64,000 nucleotides of DNA. Source: Gnetum montanum (Eukaryota; Streptophyta; Gnetopsida; Gnetales; Gnetaceae). This document shows positions 22,332 through 34,169 of the stretch, piece by piece. Made by a program: the position numbers and the translations under genes. Below the pieces are notes generated by a model, which worked only from the letters and a program-made list of their open reading frames with translations, made no database searches and was not told the origin of the DNA. The stretch is taken from positions 34,106-98,105 of the forward strand of contig MNCI01004284.1 in assembly GCA_015680685.1 (NCBI GenBank), written 5' to 3'. The stretch's first letter is position 1, and each line of letters begins with the position of its first letter.

Positions 22332-24560
22332 TACCCCCATGACTGAATGAAAACTCGTCCTCAAGTTCCTTACAATAATATCGGGAAGGTATGGAATTAT
22401 TGAGGGGAATGGAACTAATGGGATGACATGTGAACGAATCATCATTACAAGACTTGACAAAACTGGTGTTCATGACAACAAGGGTGAACACCTTATTATA
22501 ATGACATCAGGTCTTAGTTGGCAGTTGAGAAAGAAAGAGAGAGAGAGGAAGAAGTGTTGCTACTGCCAACACCAAGATTGTGTCTTCCGTTGTCCATCGA
22601 TAAGCACTTCATCGATCTTCTCCTTGCATAGCTGCTTCAGCGCTGCTCCATTCCAAGTGTTTGCTCTAGATCCAATTCTATTGTTGTGTGATTTTCATCT
22701 GCACACACAACACAATCATATATTAACAAGGGTAAATGAATCATCATGTAATTGATACCTTGTTTCAGTGTAAGTTCATTGGCTAAGTTGTGGTATGGCT
22801 GATATGGATCTGGAGATATATTACTGATGACCACCGAAGGTGTAGGGGTTAGGGAAAAAATCAAAAATTTCGGGGCAAGGAGAAAATCAAAAAAATTAGG
22901 CCCGTACCCCCATGACTAATCACGAACCTCCAGTAGCATTAGAATGCAGAAAGAAAAGGAGTAAGAAAGATAGATAAAAAGGGACAATTGAAAACATCAA
23001 TGAAATGGATGTCAAGATGGTAATGAAAAAAATAAAATTAATTGCAAAATGTTAAGGGAAAGAGGTTAACTAGTGAACCAAATAGGAATGTCAGTGGGTC
23101 CTCCCCAAAGCATGCTCATGCCCTTAATGCCCTAACAAACCCACATTCAAAGAGTCCATAGGCTCTGAGAATGTCATCTGGAACAAGAGTTAAAGTTGTA
23201 ACTGCAAGAATTTACCAAAAAGAAAACAATGCATCAACCAAAATATATACACTACTGATACAACTGGCAATGAGGTGGATAATGGAGAGAAGGATGGAGA
23301 GAAGAAAATGGAATGGAATTCCAAGAACAAGGCGGTGTACATCCCCTTGTGTAGTTCATAATTAATGTGACTTAGTAGTTCTGATTCCAACTCCGGCCTC
23401 AAACCAACCACATCCAGTGACTTTGCATCAATGCATTTGGCCGAACCATCCTCTTGGATAACAAGGATGCTTCTCCATGAGCCACCACCATTCCGACAAA
23501 AAAAATGAGAGAATGGAAAGTGAGAAGGGCCTTAGTTAGAGGGAACACTTTTGGTTCCATAACTCGTGCTTGTAGCCCAAGTTTATTCGTCTAAGGGGTG
23601 TGCTTTGAATTCTCACTTTGTTGTTTTTTTTTTGTGTTTTGTGTTTTTATGCGTGAGAACCACACCATGCAAACACCTCTTATTTTTATTGTATTAGCTT
23701 CTGATAATTGGGGCAACATCGGAACAGCGAGAAAACTAAAAAAGAAAACATGCAAGCACCCAAGAGAATGGCCAACATAAAAAGCATCAAGTTCCCTTGA
23801 AGTCACACCCTTTTCAATCCTTAAGTCCTTCCTTAGTTTGAGAAATACCCAGTCACCGATTCATTTAAGTTCTTATTAAAAAGGAGACTGTACATTTCCA
23901 AGCCGAGAGAGACCATAGAGTGTTGTGGACGGATGGATGAAGTGAACTCATTGCCTGCCATATCAAAAGAAACATACCTTAGTATCAACATCGTGACTTA
24001 AAGGTAAAAACCAAACATTAGCAATCAATATGAAAACAATTCATACCATCATTTCGAACACTTATTGGGTGACAAACTTACAGGGTGGATACACACACAC
24101 ACAAACACACAAAAAATAGAAAAGTATAACGATGTTGAAAAAAAAAACAAGAAAAGTTAAAGAAATTGTAAAACAAAAATGTGTAAAAAAAGGTGAAAAA
24201 AAATGTGTAAAATAAAAACTAAAAAGAACTAAGGGCCCCATATGATCAGCATAGGTGGCCATCTCCCCCATGACTGAGTGGAAAGGAAGAGATCTGAAAT
24301 AATGAACGCTTGTTTGAATTTCTAAGAAGTGCCCAACTTCTCCCAATTGATGATCTTAGATTAAGGGATGGAAGTTGACGATGCTCATATTCCAATGTAT
24401 ATATTCTTTCGTTATGGGCATGGGTTTCCTCAGTTCGTTCCATGCATATTTGGTTGCTCCTTCAAGTAGCTTTCAACCACGGGGTGTCTACTACTGGTTG
24501 TGTGGTTGGTACATATAGGCATCTTTGTTGTAAAGTTTCAAGGGCACACCTGTTACATGG
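22332..24560 (-). other. M1 non-coding 3' region
   Basis: No retrotransposon coding motif on either strand. It contains the conserved stem-loop (23085-23141), three copies of the PPT core CCCCCATGACT (22334, 22907, 24265) and a CA microsatellite (24092-24110). Blocks align with the post-gag regions of M2 and P3. Confidence 0.6.
23085..23141 (-). other. Conserved stem-loop element, M1 copy
   Basis: Minus-strand arms GGTTTGTTAG and CTGACATTCC pair at 8 of 10 positions (one T-G, two T-T mismatches) with a different arm sequence. Core GCTTTGGGGAGGACCCACT retained. Confidence 0.62.
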
Positions 24561-24579
24561 AGACATTTCCTCCATGTCA

Positions 24580-27423
24580 TCACCCAATGAATCNNNNNNN
24601 NNNNNNNNNNNNNNNNNNNNNNNNNNNNNNNNNNNNNNNNNNNNNNNNNNNNNNNNNNNNCAATGAATCATTGTATGTGATGCATGGAACTTTCCTCTTC
24701 TCGATCTTTCCATAAATTTTTACCTTAGAAATTTCCAAGGAAAGATCACAGATCCTAAGGCATGCATCTACTGTGCTTAGCCATGTCCTTCCCATTATAA
24801 TTGGGAAGTCCCCTTCGTTGTTGTTAACTTCAATCACCAGAAAATCAGCTGGGTAGGACCAACCACACATAGTGTTAATGATGTCCTCCACCAATCCCAA
24901 GGGAATGGTGATGGACTGGTCTACCAGCTCTAGTTGAATGTTGCTCTTCTTAAGTTGGGGCAGGTTCCAAGCGTGATACATCTCTCGTGAAATTAAGTTG
25001 ACTCCAGAACCTGAGTCAAGAAGAGCCCTATGTGGTTCAGTTCCAGTGATCTGTAAATAGATTAAGGGATTCCCAAGATCAGTTAGTTTCCTAGGAAGGT
25101 GGCCTACCTTAATTCAGTCGATTACAGTATGTGTTAACATAACGGTATGCGTTACGCTCTGTTGGACTGAAGGGTTCTCCAAAGTGTTAGATGGTGGAGG
25201 AGTGTACATGGGCCCAGCCACTTGTTGTTGCAAGAGTTTGTCTGGGCTTTTGGTTCTGAAGAAAGATCTTCTCTTTTTACAGTTGTCAGAACCAGCAGCA
25301 GGTTGGATATTTACTGCTCTCGCAGCGTGATGTTATTGCGGTTGAGGAGGAAGTTCTTCTTACATTGTTGGAGCAAGAGGTGTTATGGGAACTACTTGTG
25401 ATGGAAGAGGTGTAGATGGATTAGGAGGATGGTGTGGGTATGGAGTGTCTCCCGAGCGAGAAGGAGTCTTTCTGAAGTACTCCTGAACTTGGTAGTGATG
25501 GTTGGAGGTTGTGTGACTCATAGAGTCACTTGGAGAAATTGGCTGTTGCACATAATATCCATAAGGGTCAGGCTACCGGTAAGGGTACTGATGTTTCGAT
25601 GATGGCATCCCCCATGACTGTGGGTATTTCCACTATTGATGCTATCCGATGGGCTGCGATGGAGTTCCACTTGGATAATACATTAAGGGTTGGTGGAACT
25701 GCCTTGGGTTACCTTGTGGATAAGGTAACCTTCAGGGTGTTTGTCATTGGTTGAGTCTTGGATTAAGCACATACACCCCAGACTCCTGTAGATGTGAGAT
25801 GATGGGGAAAAATCCTTTAGGATGTTCATAGTGGCAGATCTCACATCCATTGTCATCATCTGTGTCAGAGTCCACAACCACATCGAAGTTAGTGATTTTT
25901 CCCTTACCCTTGTTATGTGTAGGGATTAAATCTCTCCACTTTTTCTTACATTTGTCACTACTTTGTTCTACCTTAGACTCTTCTACAATTTTTAAGATGG
26001 TTTTAATTTTAGAGTCTAAGGAACTCCATACGTCGTCTACCTTAGCCACTATTTCTATTGTTAATTTTTGGATCAGCAAGGTTTTCTGGTTCACCAACTC
26101 TTTAGGTGGTGACTCATCCTCTTCATCACAAAATTTCACTCCCTTTTTTCAAAGGGAGGGATCGCAGTTGTATTCTTCCACACTTTCTCTTTTGTGTATC
26201 TCACCTTCTTATTTTGCTACTTGTTCCAACAAGCTATGCACTTCATGGGCTCTAAGTTGTAAGAGTCTCCCTTGGGCGTAAGTCCCAAGGGTTCTTCTAG
26301 TTTCATGCCTTAACCCATCCACGATGTGGCGAAGTTGATCCCACTGAGCGTACCCATGGCCTGGGCAACGATGTAACAATGTGTAATAGCAGGCCATGGC
26401 AGCATCCAAGGGTTCATATGTACCTTGTTTCTAGCCTTGGATCTGCTTATGCAAATTGAACACTTTGGAGTACGTTTGATACTTTTTGTTGAACAGTTCT
26501 AGCATCGTACTCCACCTCCTGATGGTTTCCAGTTCTAAGGACTGGTACCAGCTCTCTGCCTCCTTGGTGAGTATCCTTGGGAACAACTTAAGTTTTTGCC
26601 AATCATTTTCTATATTATGCAAGGCGCAGGCATCGTGGAATGCCTGTAAATGATTTTTTAGATTAGCATTGTATCCCCCTTCAAATCATGGGATATTGTT
26701 CATGTCTAATCATTTGATCCGACTATCTTTTAAATGCCTTGTGGGAATCTTAACTGCCTCTGTTATGTCAAGCATACTTTGGGTTGCGAGTAGGGGCTCT
26801 TCATGATCATCTCTTTCATGACGCCTGTGATGTCTGCGTTGTTCCCTACTCTCCCTACGTCCTTGCCCTTGTCCTCTCTCTCGACTCTCTCGTCTAGGTC
26901 TTTCATTTTTCTTACTTTTATCCTCTCCTTTGTGTTCATGATGGCTGCACCCAGATGTGGAAGGAGAGGGTGAGTGATGTGAAGAAGAAGAAGAAGAAGG
27001 GGAACCATCGCCATGACGATATTTCTTGCCTTCTCTTCGACTGCTATGGCCCCGATCATGGTGACGATCTAAGTGCCCGTCCTTAGCATAAGTGGTTGTT
27101 CCCTCTATGAACAGTTGGTGTTCACGGGCATCAGAACCATGGTTATGAATCATTGATCATAGGTTCTAATACCCTTCCTCCTCATCATTGTTAGGAGAAG
27201 GAACATCATTTGCTAAAGAACCCATTATAAGGGGTTCCTCATCTCCTATTTCGCTAAGGACGTGCAGGGCTTTGCCATTCAAAAAAGTATGTTGATTCTC
27301 CTACCTTAAGTCCCTCATACGTTGGGCATCTGTGGGATAATAATCCCTCATGTCAAAATCTTCTGCAACGTATTCATCATATAATTCAATTATGCCTATC
27401 TGTGCCAAGGAACGGAAAAGCAT
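24580..27423 (-). pseudogene. M1 gag-protease reading frame (several stops)
   Basis: One frame can be read from ATG at 27423 through gag into protease with only scattered stops. Gag: acidic start (MLFRSLAQIG), a Ser/His/Arg-rich charged linker (about 26780-27110), then the retrotransposon gag core with NDWQKLKLFPRIL, WYQSLE, FNKKYQTYSKV and HIVDGLRHETRRTLGTYAQG (about 26240-26620). A Cys/His site CEICHYEHPKGFFP (about 25830) and a Pro/His-rich tail follow. Protease: ALLDSGSGVNLIS with the catalytic D at 25015-25017, then FPIIMGRTWLSTVDA (about 24750). Gag forms the particle and PR would cleave it. Downstream RT is absent. Confidence 0.82.
24594..24660. other. Assembly gap (67 N) in M1 protease
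   Basis: Both flanks carry CAATGAATC (24585-24593 and 24661-24669), so the gap may be an overlap artefact rather than missing sequence. Confidence 0.7.
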
Positions 27424-27793
27424 GTGAGAGACTAATCGATTAGGGGTAACATGATATTACCTTGCAAATCTCTCCATCACAGCTATTCGTCTTGATAGAG
27501 AATAAGGTGAAGTCTGGAATATACTCATCAGGATGAGTATAAACTATCTTGTATTGTTTAGGACTTGGCTAATTTTGGCTATGTTTTTTATGTTGTTGAC
27601 TGTCTCATGTATGGTCCTTAGGTGGTGAGTTGCTCTTATGAAAAGAAGGAATTTTTATCGGTGTGCTAATTTCACCGTTATAAAATTTTTCTGTTAATTA
27701 ACCCAAAGGTTCGTTAAGGCTCACAACGATGTGAGTGATATCCTTTATGTTCTATTCAGCGCACAAACACTTAGTCCCTGGCAACGTGGCCAA

Positions 27794-28691
27794 TGATGAG
27801 TGGCGAGGTACCCATACACTCAACCATACGAAACGAGCATAGCACGCGCGATCCAGTTGAAGTCTGCAGACTAAATGCCTACACGCCCCATGGAACACTT
27901 GGGGTTAATCATTCGTTGTCTTCCCAGACTTACTTGTGTTTGTCATGGTGTATGGTTAAGTAAGTCCGAGGTATATGATTTTTATATCTTTTAAATGTTT
28001 TTCTCCTATGCTATCGAGGTAAAGGGTTGAGAAACTAACTAACTCTAACTAATGACTAAGTCTAAATTAACTAGCGTCAGCATCTGTTCCCACTTACCGT
28101 ACACACCCTGAACTATGCAACCGCGGCTACCAAACACTAATTGTTACTGGGATCACCATGCGTAACACACGTGCTCAAAGTGATCGTACTGAGGCACTTA
28201 ACTAGCCTAAATGTAATGAGCAGCTGATTCCTTGAATAGCCGTACACATCCTTAGATGCTCGTAATCAAGCTGTACTCATTCTACATTCTAGGAGTTGAG
28301 GGTGAGAGAATCTAATTGCGATGATTAGCCATACACATTCATAAATGCTCATAACCAAGTCATACTCATGCCGTGCTACTGCAGGTAATAAATAACAGGT
28401 AGGAAATAACATGTAATAAACCTATTTCATGTACTACAAGGTTTATCCACAAAGCTCATCTTTATTGTCGTACACAACTTGTGTTCAGTTACAAAGCTAC
28501 TAAAATAAAGATCCATTCACTTGGGGACTCCTACTACGGGCACATGGAAAATATTCTATCTTTGGAGTGATCAATCTACCAGAGTTTCCCTACTTCTATC
28601 CTAGGATGAGGAATAAGGGGAGTGCTACCTCTTATTTATAGATTTGACGGTGGGATGCGATATCGCCGCTTATGTGAATCATGTCTCATCA
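27794..28691 (-). repeat. M1 5' LTR
   Basis: 898 bp; starts TGATGAGTGGCG on the plus strand and ends TCTCATCA. It differs from the 3' LTR by scattered substitutions and by missing text near 28320, so insertion was not extremely recent. Confidence 0.88.
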
Positions 28692-29044
28692 CATAGTAAT
28701 GGTTACATGAGCCCAAGACATATACATTAAGCTACGATTGGATGCTCATTGCTCTAAACTAGTTTAGATTTACATTACCATCATTACTTAGATTTAAATT
28801 TCATTATGAATTATGTGTATTGCTAAAAGTAATTAGGGCCTATCAACATCAATTATCATATGCCTCACTTTGGACTAAACCATACGTGTTAAAGCTACCA
28901 CTAGTCTAAGTGGGAAGATAGCATCTTGTAATTAATGCTTAATAATCTAGATGCCAAACTAGTCCCATCCATAAAATTTGACTGAATCATGCATGAATGC
29001 TTGTGATTCATATGGTTGGGTGTATGGGTACCTGTTGCTAATCA

Positions 29045-29064
29045 TTGGTGCCATTGACAAGGAT
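29045..29064 (+). promoter_or_regulatory. P2 primer-binding site (tRNA-Asp type)
   Basis: TTGGTGCCATTGACAAGGAT directly follows the LTR end TAATCA. It is a degraded match to TGGCGCCGTTGCCGGGGA, the complement of the plant tRNA-Asp 3' end used by Athila elements. Confidence 0.7.
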
Positions 29065-29329
29065 GGTGCTAGTTATCTAGATTAGTTGTATCATAAATGA
29101 TCATTGTTAAAGTGTTGATGATTTATCTTTTAGAAAATACTAAGTCACACACGTTAAAAGCATGTATTCTTCACATAGGACCAATAATGCATCATATGGT
29201 GAAAACACTCGTAGGAGAAATGATAGGACCTATACCAAGGAAAACTGTAGTAAACAACCACAAGCAAGGATTTCATATGCTTAATTAGACCCTTACTACA
29301 CTCAAAGAGTATGTTCAACTAATGTAGAC

Positions 29330-31317
29330 AATCCTAGAGGAGATGGAGTAAGTCCTAGAACAAGGAAGGCCTCAAGGCCTAAAACCTCTTCCAAACCTAG
29401 AAGAGATACATCAAGGGATGAAAGAGGAAGATATAATAGCCATGGTGATTCTCTCAGTTCCCCATCTTCCTCTTCCTCTTTCACATCTAGTTTTGACAAA
29501 GATGAATGTAACTATAGAAATAGGGATCAAGATGAAGATAAAAGTAGAAATAGACAAGATCATCAGTGTAAGCATGAAGGAAATCATCATAATCAAACAA
29601 CTAGAAATAGATATTATTTACATGACATGTCTAATGATGATGGACCCTTGTTGGCTACTAGGATAATGATGTAGATAATAGAGGTAGATAGAATACCCCA
29701 TAGGCATCAAAGGGAAAGTTGCATCAAGAGACTTGATATGAATAACATCCCTAAAGTTTTAGAAGGCTATACCTCTCATCCACAACATCACTTATAAGCT
29801 TTCCATGATGCCTGCACCTTGAAGAACATTGAGAGTGAGTGAAAAAAGCTTAAGCTCTTTCCTAGAATACTAGTTGATGATATAGATTGTTGGAACCAAA
29901 TTCAATCCATTGATGGTCCACAATGTTGGAACTCTTTAACAAGAAACACCAAACCTATGCAAGAGTGTCCAATTTGAGGAAGAAAATCTAAGGATGGATG
30001 CAAGAAAAACATGAATTCCTGGACATAGCCTTGGATAGATACTATTCACTACTACATAGATGTACAGGTTATGATTACTCTTAAAAAGAGAAAATTTTCC
30101 ACATCATAGATGGAATTTATAACCAAATGAGAGAGACCCTTAGGATTTATGCCCAAGGTTGGTTATCCAAATTGAAAGCCCATTAGATATAAAGGCTAAT
30201 TGAGCAAGTGGCAAAAGAAAAGGGAGACCTATGTAAACTAGCAAATGTAGAGGATATAATTGGAATCCAAATCTTCAAAAGAAGGAGGTCAATATCTATG
30301 ATGAGGAAAAAGAGGCAGCTCTTGATGAGATGATTTCACAACAAACCCTACCAATACAAAAGTCTATCACTGAGCTTGAAGTAAGGATAAATAAGATGTG
30401 TAAGTTGATAAATGAAAATGTTATGACCTATGTGAAAACCATAGAGTAAATAGTAATGCAATAAGAATATAATGAGCATAGCAAGAAAAGGAAAAAGAAG
30501 AAATAGGTAGAAACACTTATCAGCAAAAACGGAAAATAGTTGTAGGAGAATAGGTTGTAGACTTCACTATAGAAAAGGATGATGGACGTGACATCTACCT
30601 AAATGACCATCCAAAGGGCTATTACCCAGTCATGTTACATCTACATGAGTATTGGGCTTTCACATTGAATCCCAAGCTCGTACAAAAACAAATTCCTAGG
30701 AAATTACCTTTTTCCCAAGGTAATTATAGATAGTCCTACAACCAATCATACTATTCTAGTGGGACTTCTTATTAGCCTCAAAATCACTATTAACCATAGT
30801 GGAAAAACCCATAGTCATGGGGGATGACATCATCAAGCCAACACTACCCTTATTTCTAGTCAGACCCACATGGATATTATGTTGAACAACTTGTTTCCTT
30901 GACTAGTCCTAACTCCTCTATCTCAGATCACTACTATCACTCTCTTGAATATCATCAACCTGTCACATCTCCGATGGGATCACTATTTGAAGCCTCTTAT
31001 CCTTTGTGACATCCTCAATATTCTTATACTTTCCTCCACCATATATCACCACAAAAACCATAGGGAGGATTGGCATCACAAAATTAATGGAAGAATGTCA
31101 CTTGTGCTATGAACATACAAGTAAATGATAGTGTTAGTAGATCGCTGAAAAAGCCTCAAAAATGTTCTTTCTTTAGGATAGTTTCCACACATGGGCACAA
31201 AACTCATAGACCTACTAGCTCATCAAAACTAGTAGAAGGCCAACCAAGTGCAACATCCTTCCTCACCACAACATCTCTTAATCTAATGCAAGGTCCAACA
31301 CCCATTACACTATAATG
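29330..31317 (+). pseudogene. P2 gag remnant
   Basis: Collinear with M1 and P3 gag but with many stops and frameshifts. Recognisable stretches: GPLLATRIM (about 29643), LDMNNIPKVLEGYTSHPQHH (about 29733), KKLKLFPRILVDD (about 29845), DIYLNDHPKGYYPVMLHLHE (about 30590) and a Ser/Pro/Tyr-rich tail to about 31317. The charged linker near 29400-29600 resembles M1 rather than P3/M2. No protease follows. Confidence 0.72.
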
Positions 31318-32261
31318 AAAAACATAACAAATGAACCTATCACTATGGAGAGATAGGCAATTCCATGTACTACTATTAAAAAAGAAGGGTGCAATTATGA
31401 ATCGATCTTCTAGAATGTCAACATAGGCATTACATCAATCCATAACAAATGTAAAAAACAAGTGTGTGTACAAGAGAGAGTAGGTGCCACTAAACCCAAA
31501 GACACCTAGTGATCAATAACTAAGAAATTTCAATGGTCTAAAACATGTATGGAAACATTTGAACTGCTTATTAACTCCAATTCTAAGAAAATGACCCCAA
31601 CTAAGAACTTATAGATGGAAATACTAAGTCATAATCATACACCAAAGGGAAAAGAAAATAGGGACTTAGATGATCAAAATTCAACTACCATCAAGATTAC
31701 ATGGGATAATAACCAAAAAGTTAAATCATTAAAGATGATAAGTGAGCCACCTAGAGTGTATGATCCAGGGGATTTAGGGAGCACTTTTCAAATACTTGTC
31801 CATGAGTTTAGTTGTGGGGGAGATACCTTTGATTCTGGAATTAATAAGTGCTTTTTCATTTTTTTTACAATTATTTCACTTTTTCTCATTCTTTGATACT
31901 TTTCATTTCTTAAACTTTTGACATCCTTTAATATCTTTTGATTCTTCAAATTTTCAATTCTGTTAACATTTTTCATTCTTTAAAATTTTCAAAATGTTTA
32001 CTATCTTTTTCATTTCTTTTATTCTTTATTTTCAAACCATTTGTAAATAATTGTGATTACTAATAAGACACATTACAAATAAAGGAAATATGTAGTCCAA
32101 TAAGGTTAATATTTCTCTATGTTATCAAATCATAACAGATCAATTACTTGTACAATGAGACCACATCACCCATCCATCCATTCCAATAATAAGAGGTTCT
32201 TACCATGGACATAATGATATTCTTTCCATCATCAAAGTAAGAATAAACTTATGATCATTAT
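31318..32261 (+). other. P2 post-gag region before the M2 insertion
   Basis: AT-rich; includes a short open frame at 31615-31896 without recognised domains and a purine run GTTGTGGGGGAGA near 31812. It aligns loosely with 60100-60380 of P3. It ends in ATTAT (32257-32261), the left TSD of M2. Confidence 0.5.
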
Positions 32262-33164
32262 TGATGAGTGGCAAGGTACCCCTACACTCAACCATACGAA
32301 TATGAGCATTCAAGCATGATCCAGTCGAGCTCTATGGATGAGCTAGTCATGGTATCTAGATAGTTACATGTTGATCGCAGTTCGCTGTCTTTCCACTTGG
32401 ACTAGTATTTGCTTTGTCATGTATGGTTTAGTCTAGAGTGAGGTGTATGATATGATCCTAAACTAGTGCTACTCCTAGAGGTAATGGAAAATAACTTTAT
32501 TTTAAGATAATAGGGAATGAGAAGAAAAATCTAAGCTAGCCTAGGTGTGATGAGCATCTGTCCTTAATCATCCATACACATCTTGGACTTCATGTACTAC
32601 TTTTGGGATCACCAAGCACATGTTACTTAAACACTCCTAGATACGCTACTAGGATACCAAGTAGTCACACTTAAAAATGCTCATGATTAAGTTGTACTCT
32701 TTTCATGTTTAATAACAGGGATAGTAAATGAAGGTAAAGAATTATTAATTAAGAAAACAATAAATAACAATAATAGTTAAGCAGTTAAAACTAAGTGAAT
32801 GCTGCAATGATGAAGTAATCTCAATCTTTATTGTCGATCATGTGCATGTCCAAGTATATCACACTTGAATAAAGGTTTGGTACAATTACAATCATCACAC
32901 TATAGGCAAGCACTAGGGAAAGGGTTGAGATGAACTAAAAATGAACAAAAGGACTCTACTACTACACTTACTTACTTTCTAACTTACTAACTCCCCTTCC
33001 TATGCATCCAAAGGTATATTTATAGGCTTACACAAGAATCGTAATATCGTGTATCCAATATCATTATCCAAGCCTTGAAATTGCATACCTGATATCATGG
33101 ATCTGATATCAAGGGTTTCATGTCAAGGGTCTAATATTAGTACCTGGTAAACCATGATTCATCA
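32262..33164 (-). repeat. M2 3' LTR
   Basis: 903 bp, TGATGAGTGGCAAG to ATTCATCA. It aligns with 40366-41308, sharing long blocks such as GCTACTCCTAGAGG. Its U3 (33040-33150) has fewer GATATC/GGGTCTGATG units than the partner LTR. TATATTTATA at about 33013 is the reversed TATA box. Confidence 0.9.
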
Positions 33165-33450
33165 TATCCCCATGATTGAATAACAACTCATCCTCAAGTT
33201 AAAGAAAGTGAGGAACAAGTTCATTTAATTACAAAAAGAGGATAGGTATGAGATTATTGAATGACCATGGATTGTTTCATGTCGTAATGTGGGACTAAAA
33301 AAAAATTGGACACAAGCACAAAAGAAAAAACTTGTGGAACTCATGGGGTTTCTAGTGGTGGTGGCTCCTCCATGGATGCCTTTCCTTTGTCCTACGCTCC
33401 AGGCTTTTGAGATTGATACCATTGAAGAAGCGCCTAACATTTTTCTTCTT

Positions 33451-33782
33451 CTATCCAAGGATTATGAGCTGTCCATGTTGATGTTCTAATGTTTGATGGA
33501 GTTGGCACTTCCCATGGACATGGAAGCTATGAGAACACTTGATTGACCTTGGCATGCCATGCCACAAATAGCTATCATTCCTCTTTCTAGGCTTCGGCCT
33601 TGACCTTTTCACCTTTTTCTTGGCCAGATTGTGTAGTGATAGGAGTTCCCTAATGGATGTTGAATAATTGTGCCTCCTACTCTGCATGTTATGGATGAGG
33701 TCCTTAGCCTCTGCCTTCCCTTGGGCATTCAGTTGCACCTTGAGAAGGTCCTCCTTGTTGTCCTCTTTTAGGGGTTATCTAT
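33451..33782 (-). pseudogene. M2 short 3' ORF (about 108 codons)
   Basis: Reads LKEDNKEDLLKVQLNAQG, then NMQSRRHNYSTS, a Lys/Arg run KKKVKRSRPKPRKR and a Cys/His-containing end (CSHSFHVHGKC). P3 (61432-61750) encodes the same ORF with SRPEPMKRNDGY and CSCSYCVHEKC. The start ATG of the other copies is ATA here. It is a small basic protein in the env position of Athila-type elements, directly after a splice-acceptor-like block. No known domain recognised; RNA or chromatin binding would be a guess. Confidence 0.55.
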
Positions 33783-34092
33783 AATCACACAAAGATCAAT
33801 TGTTAGTAAGGTTATTGAAAGAAGTTCAATTATTTCATACCTTAGTTATTGCCTTTAATAAATGTTAAATTCTTTGCTTAGTGTGATTTTAGAGTTAGAA
33901 AGTTTTTCAAGGAAGTTGCCCTAAAAGTTTAATGTCAGACTTGATTTTTTTAGGTGACACATAAAAGGACATGTACTGGTTTTGAGAAATGTTTGATAAA
34001 ATGATAATAAAGGAAAGAATAGATTTGACAATGAAGTACTCGGAGGGTATAAAATGATGTGATGATGATGTGCAATGAGTGTGAATTACAAA

Positions 34093-34151
34093 GGTTACAC
34101 AAGTGGGCCCTCCCCAAAGCAAGTTCCTACCTATGATGCCCCTATGTAACC
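34093..34151 (-). other. Conserved stem-loop element, M2 copy
   Basis: Minus-strand arms GGTTACATAGG and CTTGTGTAACC give 11 pairs, two of them G-T. Pair 6 is A-T as in P2 while pair 5 is C-G as in P3. Core CTTTGGGGAGGGCCCA. Confidence 0.72.
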
Positions 34152-34169
34152 ATGCCTAAAAATGTCCTA

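Larger units (their letters stand above)
21384..28691 (-). mobile_element. M1: complete gag-protease LTR element without RT/INT
   Basis: Flanked by a perfect TSD CATAG (21379-21383 and 28692-28696); the uninterrupted P2 3' LTR has a single CATAG there. LTRs are 21384-22331 and 27794-28691. Minus-strand order: 5' LTR, primer site (27775-27792, TGGCCACGTTGCCAGGGA, close to the tRNA-Asp complement), gag-PR frame (27423 to about 24580), about 2.2 kb of non-coding DNA with the conserved stem-loop, then a purine tract and the 3' LTR. No RT, RNase H or integrase motif was found. An assembly gap (24594-24660) lies near the end of PR. Confidence 0.9.

Noticed and set aside
29411-29666. Overlapping Ile/Met-rich frames on both strands
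   Set aside because: They are shadows of the charged linker in the P2 gag remnant.
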